Source of the DNA: JBDUDR01 sp040002845
Lineage (GTDB): Bacteria; Actinomycetota; Actinomycetes; Propionibacteriales; Nocardioidaceae
NCBI GenBank assembly: GCA_040002845.1
Contig: JBDUDR010000111.1
Coordinates: 1-10,016, forward strand
Direction of reading: 5' to 3'
Length of the DNA stretch: 10,016 nt
Each line of letters begins with the position of its first letter. The first letter of the stretch is position 1. A program made the position numbers and the translations under genes. This document shows positions 6,694-10,016 of the stretch, in pieces. The notes beneath the pieces were generated by a model, which was not told the DNA's origin, did no database searches, and was given only the letters and a program-made list of their open reading frames with translations.

Positions 6694-6768
6694 TCAATCT
6701 GGATGACGTTGCCGTGGCCCGCAGCGATGGCAGCAGCGGCACGCTAGCTGGCGCGAGCGACCCACCGT

Positions 6769-7731
6769 TCAGCCGTTGAGCCACGCCCACATGAGTCGTC
6801 CCACGCGGTTCAGCTGCGTGATGTGCACGACGCTTGGGAGATCGGCCGCGCTGTGGTAGGCCGCGTACGGCGTGCCCCCGACCCGAGCAGCGGGAAGCCC
6901 CGCCTTCTCGAAGGACCAGTGGTCGCTGGCTTGGTTCAAGCAACCCTGCGCCGGGATGCCTTCCCGCCGCGCCTTGTCCAGGAGTGATCGGCGCACCGTC
7001 GACGCGTGCAGCCCACCGGTGCAGACGGGGACGACGCTCCCGACGCCCACGCGGTCGAGCGCGACCATCCCCTTGAGGTTTCGGCGTGCCGGGCCCGAGA
7101 GCCGGGCGACCATGGCCGTGGACCCGAAGTGATGCAGCAGGTCTCCCTCGCCACGCGGTTCTTCGGCGCCGAAGGCCACGAACACTACGGGCACATTCGG
7201 CTGCGCTTCCGATGCCATCCGGGCCAGCTCCAGCATCACTGCGATCCCGGACGCGTTGTCCTCCGCACCCGGCGCCTGTGGCACCGTGTCCAGGTGCGCC
7301 CCGACGATGCGGTACGAATCACCAAGTCGCAACTCGTCTGGCCTCGCCACGATGTTCCATGTCCTGCCCGCCGGCACGGGGACACCCCACGAGACGCCGG
7401 ACGGCACCCGCACGTACTGGCGCGTCACCTCGTACCCGAGCGAGCGCAACCGGTGCTCGACCCAGACCGCGGCTCGGCGGTACGCCGGTGAGGTCGCCTG
7501 GCGCGGGCCGATCCGGCCCGCCAGGAAGACCACTGTCCGCTTGGCGGCTGCGGGGCCGAAACGCACCGGGCGGTCATGCGATGCCGTCTCCATGGCTGAG
7601 GGACTCGTGGCGACGGTTGGGTTGGTCTCGGTTGTGGGCGGTGACGTGATCGGCTCTGCAGGTGACCCACCGGAACCGTCGCAGGCCGCCAGCAGCAGCG
7701 CAGCGATAGCGGCAGTGAACAATCGTCGCAC
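6769..7731 (-). CDS. M28-family zinc metallopeptidase (aminopeptidase-like), lipoprotein
   Basis: 320-residue surface-anchored peptidase. The signal peptide ends in lipobox LLAAC (Cys17 lipidated), followed by a Pro/Thr/Ser linker (about 20-55). The catalytic domain shows the M28 pattern for two zinc ions: GAHLDTVPQAPGAEDNASG with His146, Asp148 and Asp158; FVAFGAEE with the catalytic Glu190 and metal ligand Glu191; ALDRVG with Asp226; and AYHSAADLP with His293. SDHWSFEKAGLPA (269-281) is also typical. Members release N-terminal amino acids from peptides or proteins. Cys237 and Cys264 may form a disulphide. The GTG start at 7731 is the only in-frame start close upstream; AGGAGG lies about 13 nt before it, a long spacing. 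It follows the lysozyme-like gene by 57 bp on the same strand, with no terminator seen, so both may be co-transcribed. Confidence 0.9.
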   Translation of the reverse strand: MRRLFTAAIAALLLAACDGSGGSPAEPITSPPTTETNPTVATSPSAMETASHDRPVRFGPAAAKRTVVFLAGRIGPRQATSPAYRRAAVWVEHRLRSLGYEVTRQYVRVPSGVSWGVPVPAGRTWNIVARPDELRLGDSYRIVGAHLDTVPQAPGAEDNASGIAVMLELARMASEAQPNVPVVFVAFGAEEPRGEGDLLHHFGSTAMVARLSGPARRNLKGMVALDRVGVGSVVPVCTGGLHASTVRRSLLDKARREGIPAQGCLNQASDHWSFEKAGLPAARVGGTPYAAYHSAADLPSVVHITQLNRVGRLMWAWLNG

Positions 7732-7789
7732 CCGTTCACCCTGCCCCTCCTCGCGGCGTACGGCTACCCGGTGCGCGTGGGAGGCGGCG

Positions 7790-8812
7790 TCAGCTGCCCT
7801 GCGGACAGCCGTACTCCGCCGAGCAGCTGGGATTGATGTTGGACCAATCCGGCTTCAGCCAGCGGTGGTGAGTCTTGGCGTGCCGCACCCGCGAGATGTA
7901 ACCATTGGCAGCAGCATCGTGCCAGGCACCTGAGTACCAGGCTCCGACGCAGCCCCATATCCGGCCGGCGGAATAGGACTCGGTGCCGGTGTTGGCGAGC
8001 CACTTCTCCCAACCCTCGTAGCAGCCACGCAGCTGGCTCCCGATGTAGTCGACCGCGAACGCAGTCGACCTGCGGTTGAATGGGTAGGTGCCGTTCTGGT
8101 TGCCCGGCATCTTTCCCCACGAGGGATCCTCCCAGGACATGACACCCATGATGGAGAAGGTCTCGGGGCACAGCCCCGTCCCATAGTCCCGCTGGTAGTC
8201 GCGCCCATAGGTGGCCAGCCCGTTGCAGAATGCCTTGCCGGCGGCGCTGGCGACGGTGAACAGGTCGCCGCTGCCCCAGTTGTTCACCGGTCGATTAGAC
8301 GGGTAGATCTCGTACTGGTACCAGGTGGACTCACGTACCGCTATGGCGCGCAGCAGGTCGTCGGGCAGACCCCACTTGCAGGCCCCCCACTGGAAGATCT
8401 CGTCGGTGGTGCCGGTGAACTGCCCGTCGACTCGGGGGAGCAGCCAGCTGTCCCACCGTTCGGCGTACGACCCGTCGGTACTGAGGGTTCGCGCCGCGAA
8501 AGCATCGTGCACTGCTTGCGCGCGCGGCATGGTGTGGTTAGGCCTGTAGTTGTCCGGGCGCGGCTCCCAGCTCGACCGGTGCACCGCCGATGCGCAGGCG
8601 GCGTCGCCCGGAAGCCTCGACCAGGCACCCACGGGCCGGATGGAGAAGTAGCCTCCGGGTGGCGGTGAACTGTGTCCCCCCGCGGCAACGGACGCTGTGC
8701 TGCTCGGGTGCCCCACCCCAGCCACGGCTGCCAGCATCGCGACGAGGAGCGCCAGCGGCCACGCACGGCGTGGCCATCGTGGCCTGCCACGTTGAGGCCC
8801 GACCTTCCACAT
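7790..8812 (-). CDS. secreted cysteine-rich lysozyme-like protein (putative lytic transglycosylase)
   Basis: 340-residue exported protein. A basic N-terminus followed by a hydrophobic stretch (about 18-31) with cleavage motif AVA (after 31) indicates secretion; no lipobox, and the arginine pair does not give a clear Tat motif. The central part DEIFQWGACKWGLPDDLLRAIAVRESTW (start 137) matches the helix carrying the catalytic glutamate in lysozyme-like/SLT folds, here Glu161, and FSIMGVMSW (219-227) fits the following substrate-binding strand. This suggests peptidoglycan cleavage, but the family cannot be named with certainty. Eight cysteines in the mature protein (73, 145, 196, 215, 264, 288, 330, 336) suggest four disulphides. 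ATG 8812 has AAGGA 6 nt upstream. It lies between a repeat-protein gene and a peptidase lipoprotein gene on the same strand, which fits cell-wall work outside the membrane. Confidence 0.78.
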   Translation of the reverse strand: MWKVGPQRGRPRWPRRAWPLALLVAMLAAVAGVGHPSSTASVAAGGHSSPPPGGYFSIRPVGAWSRLPGDAACASAVHRSSWEPRPDNYRPNHTMPRAQAVHDAFAARTLSTDGSYAERWDSWLLPRVDGQFTGTTDEIFQWGACKWGLPDDLLRAIAVRESTWYQYEIYPSNRPVNNWGSGDLFTVASAAGKAFCNGLATYGRDYQRDYGTGLCPETFSIMGVMSWEDPSWGKMPGNQNGTYPFNRRSTAFAVDYIGSQLRGCYEGWEKWLANTGTESYSAGRIWGCVGAWYSGAWHDAAANGYISRVRHAKTHHRWLKPDWSNINPSCSAEYGCPQGS

Positions 8813-8888
8813 AACTGTCCTTGCTGTGCGGGTGAGGTGCGCAGCAACTAGAACCGCGTTGTCATCCCCGCCACGAACTGCCTGCAGG

Positions 8889-10016
8889 TCACGTGACCGT
8901 CAGGCCGTTCGTGAGCGTTCCGGAGCCGAAGTCAGGGTTCGTCACCGTAATCGACCGAGGGCCGGTGGCAGCCTTGTTCGTCACGTTCAGCACAACAGTC
9001 ATGCTGGTTTTGCTGATCCACGTGATCTTGCCCATGTTCACCCCCGTGCCTGACACGGCCACGGTCGCCCCTTTCACGAACTCCGTTCCGGTCAGAGTCA
9101 CGGTCGCATTGTTGCCGCGCGCGATCGACGCGGGGCTCACCGAGGTGACTGTCGGCCCCGGGTTCACGGTGAGGCAGCCGATACAGGTGGTCCGTCCCCC
9201 ATCGGGTTGCGTAACGATCACGTCACGCGCGCCGGTGGCTGCGCTAGAACCCACACTCACCGCCAGCGTGACCTGGGTCGAGGTCGTCGTGGTAACGGTA
9301 TCTGTGACGCCCGTCCCTGAGAAGGTGACGCTGGCTCCGTTCACGAACCCGCTGCCGTTGAGCTTGACCGTGGCTTGCTGAGCGCCTTGGCCAACCGCGC
9401 TCGGCACGACGGTGGTCACCTTCGGCCCCGCATTGACGGTCAGGCACCCGGTGCAGGTCGCCGCCCGCTCGCCCGACTTGCCCACCACCACGTCTCTCGC
9501 CCCGGTAGCTGCACTGGCGCCGACGTCGACCGTGACGGCCAGGCTGGTGCCGCTGGTCACAGTGGTCGCGGTGGGGGTGATCCCCGTGCCCGAGAAGGAG
9601 ACGGTGACCCCGCTGGTAAAGCCCGTTCCGGAGATCGTCAGCGTCTTGCTCAGCGCCCCTTGACCCACCGATGTCGGCGAGACACCGGTGACTCGGTATG
9701 CGCTACCAAGGGTGACGGTCACCGGTGCGCTGGTGCCGAGGTTGCCCGAGCTGTCGCTCTGGGTGGCCTGAAGCGTGTATGTCCCGTTGGTGAGGCCGGA
9801 CACGTTGGTCGTCCAGGCTCCGGCCGAGATCGGTGCGGACCCCGCATTCACCGGTGTCCCCGAAGGCAACGAACCGCTGTAGACCTTCACCGTCACCGTG
9901 GCTGCGTCACGGCTAGCCGTGCCTGCGCTGCCGTTGATGGTCAGCACGGACGAGGTGACGGTGGCGCCGTCGGTGGGCTGGGTGATGGAAACCGCCGGTG
10001 CCGTCGTGTCGACGGT
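8889..10016 (-). CDS. exported Ig-like / IPT-TIG repeat protein (N-terminus beyond window)
   Basis: The last 375 residues of a larger protein; the frame stays open to the right edge, so the true start lies outside. In order: a bacterial Ig-like domain (TTAPAVSITQPTDGATV to about PVTVTLGS), then three tandem IPT/TIG-like beta-sandwich repeats of 87-92 residues ending at the stop codon. The composition is Thr/Ser/Val/Gly-rich with almost no charge, as in extracellular proteins. The first two repeats end in TCTGCLTVN and TCIGCLTVN, a CxxC pair; the last lacks both cysteines. The visible C-terminus has no LPXTG signal or membrane anchor. Such repeats act as spacers or binding domains in adhesins and wall-associated enzymes; the functional head is not in view. 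Transcription would run on toward the lysozyme-like gene 76 bp downstream. Confidence 0.87.
   Translation of the reverse strand, partial: TVDTTAPAVSITQPTDGATVTSSVLTINGSAGTASRDAATVTVKVYSGSLPSGTPVNAGSAPISAGAWTTNVSGLTNGTYTLQATQSDSSGNLGTSAPVTVTLGSAYRVTGVSPTSVGQGALSKTLTISGTGFTSGVTVSFSGTGITPTATTVTSGTSLAVTVDVGASAATGARDVVVGKSGERAATCTGCLTVNAGPKVTTVVPSAVGQGAQQATVKLNGSGFVNGASVTFSGTGVTDTVTTTTSTQVTLAVSVGSSAATGARDVIVTQPDGGRTTCIGCLTVNPGPTVTSVSPASIARGNNATVTLTGTEFVKGATVAVSGTGVNMGKITWISKTSMTVVLNVTNKAATGPRSITVTNPDFGSGTLTNGLTVT
8892..9698 (-). repeat. three tandem IPT/TIG-like protein repeats
   Basis: Coding repeats within the gene above: about 9423-9698, 9153-9422 and 8892-9152 in transcription order. Shared marks are VSPxSVGQGA-like starts, GTGF/GSGF, SFSGTGITP- or TFSGTGV-like middles and AATGARDV. 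The third copy is the most diverged (GTEF, AATGPRSI, no cysteines). Divergence at DNA level indicates old duplication. Confidence 0.8.

Noticed and set aside
6259..6768. Riboswitch (c-di-AMP ydaO type or similar) before a wall-related gene
   Set aside because: No consensus core was found on either strand, and no gene start follows in a suitable orientation.
6600..6779. Possible 59-residue plus-strand gene ending inside the peptidase gene
   Set aside because: No ribosome binding site, no recognisable motif, contains the perfect GC hairpin at 6675-6693 and overlaps the convergent gene; GC-rich third positions alone are weak evidence in this genome.
1..10016. CRISPR array, phage, insertion sequence or defence system
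   Set aside because: No regular spaced repeats, transposase, integrase, terminal repeats or defence-family motifs were seen.

Overview
High-GC window with GTG starts beside ATG starts, strong AGGAGG-type ribosome binding sites, OmpR-type two-component operons and many exported proteins. This points to a chromosomal region of an actinobacterium; the genus cannot be named from the sequence. No tRNA, rRNA, CRISPR array, transposase or integrase was seen, and it reads as ordinary chromosome rich in cell-envelope genes.

Left part (1-3657). A minus-strand operon holds a lipoprotein of unknown function (649-1437) and a LolD/MacB-type ABC ATPase (632 to beyond the left edge). Divergent from it, on the plus strand, is an OmpR-family response regulator (1580-2299) overlapping its histidine kinase by 4 bp (2296-3657). 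The 142 bp between the two start codons hold a mirror-symmetric set of TCAT boxes, with one -10-like hexamer 11 nt outside each pair. The simplest reading is that the regulator controls both its own operon and the lipoprotein/ABC operon.

Middle part (3662-6258). A second complete two-component operon on the minus strand (regulator 5043-5723, kinase 3662-5035) meets the first tail-to-tail, with 4 bp between stop codons. Divergent from it is a small secreted acidic protein (5902-6258). Their shared intergenic region has the same architecture as the first one: mirror-symmetric pairs of TCAG boxes at 11-bp spacing, each 10 nt from a -10-like hexamer. The two loci therefore look like paralogous modules: TCS operon, divergent exported protein, symmetric operator. 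The two kinases also share a motif in their extracytoplasmic sensor domains.

Non-coding stretch (6259-6768). It contains two hairpins that could end the transcripts entering from each side and a third weaker inverted repeat; no gene there is convincing.

Right part (6769-10016). Three minus-strand genes for exported proteins, in transcription order: the C-terminal part of an Ig-like/IPT-TIG repeat protein (runs off the right edge), a secreted cysteine-rich lysozyme-like protein, and an M28-family metallopeptidase lipoprotein. They may form one transcription unit (gaps of 76 and 57 bp), but a shared function is not proven. The most worthwhile observation is the pair of mirrored operator/promoter regions.
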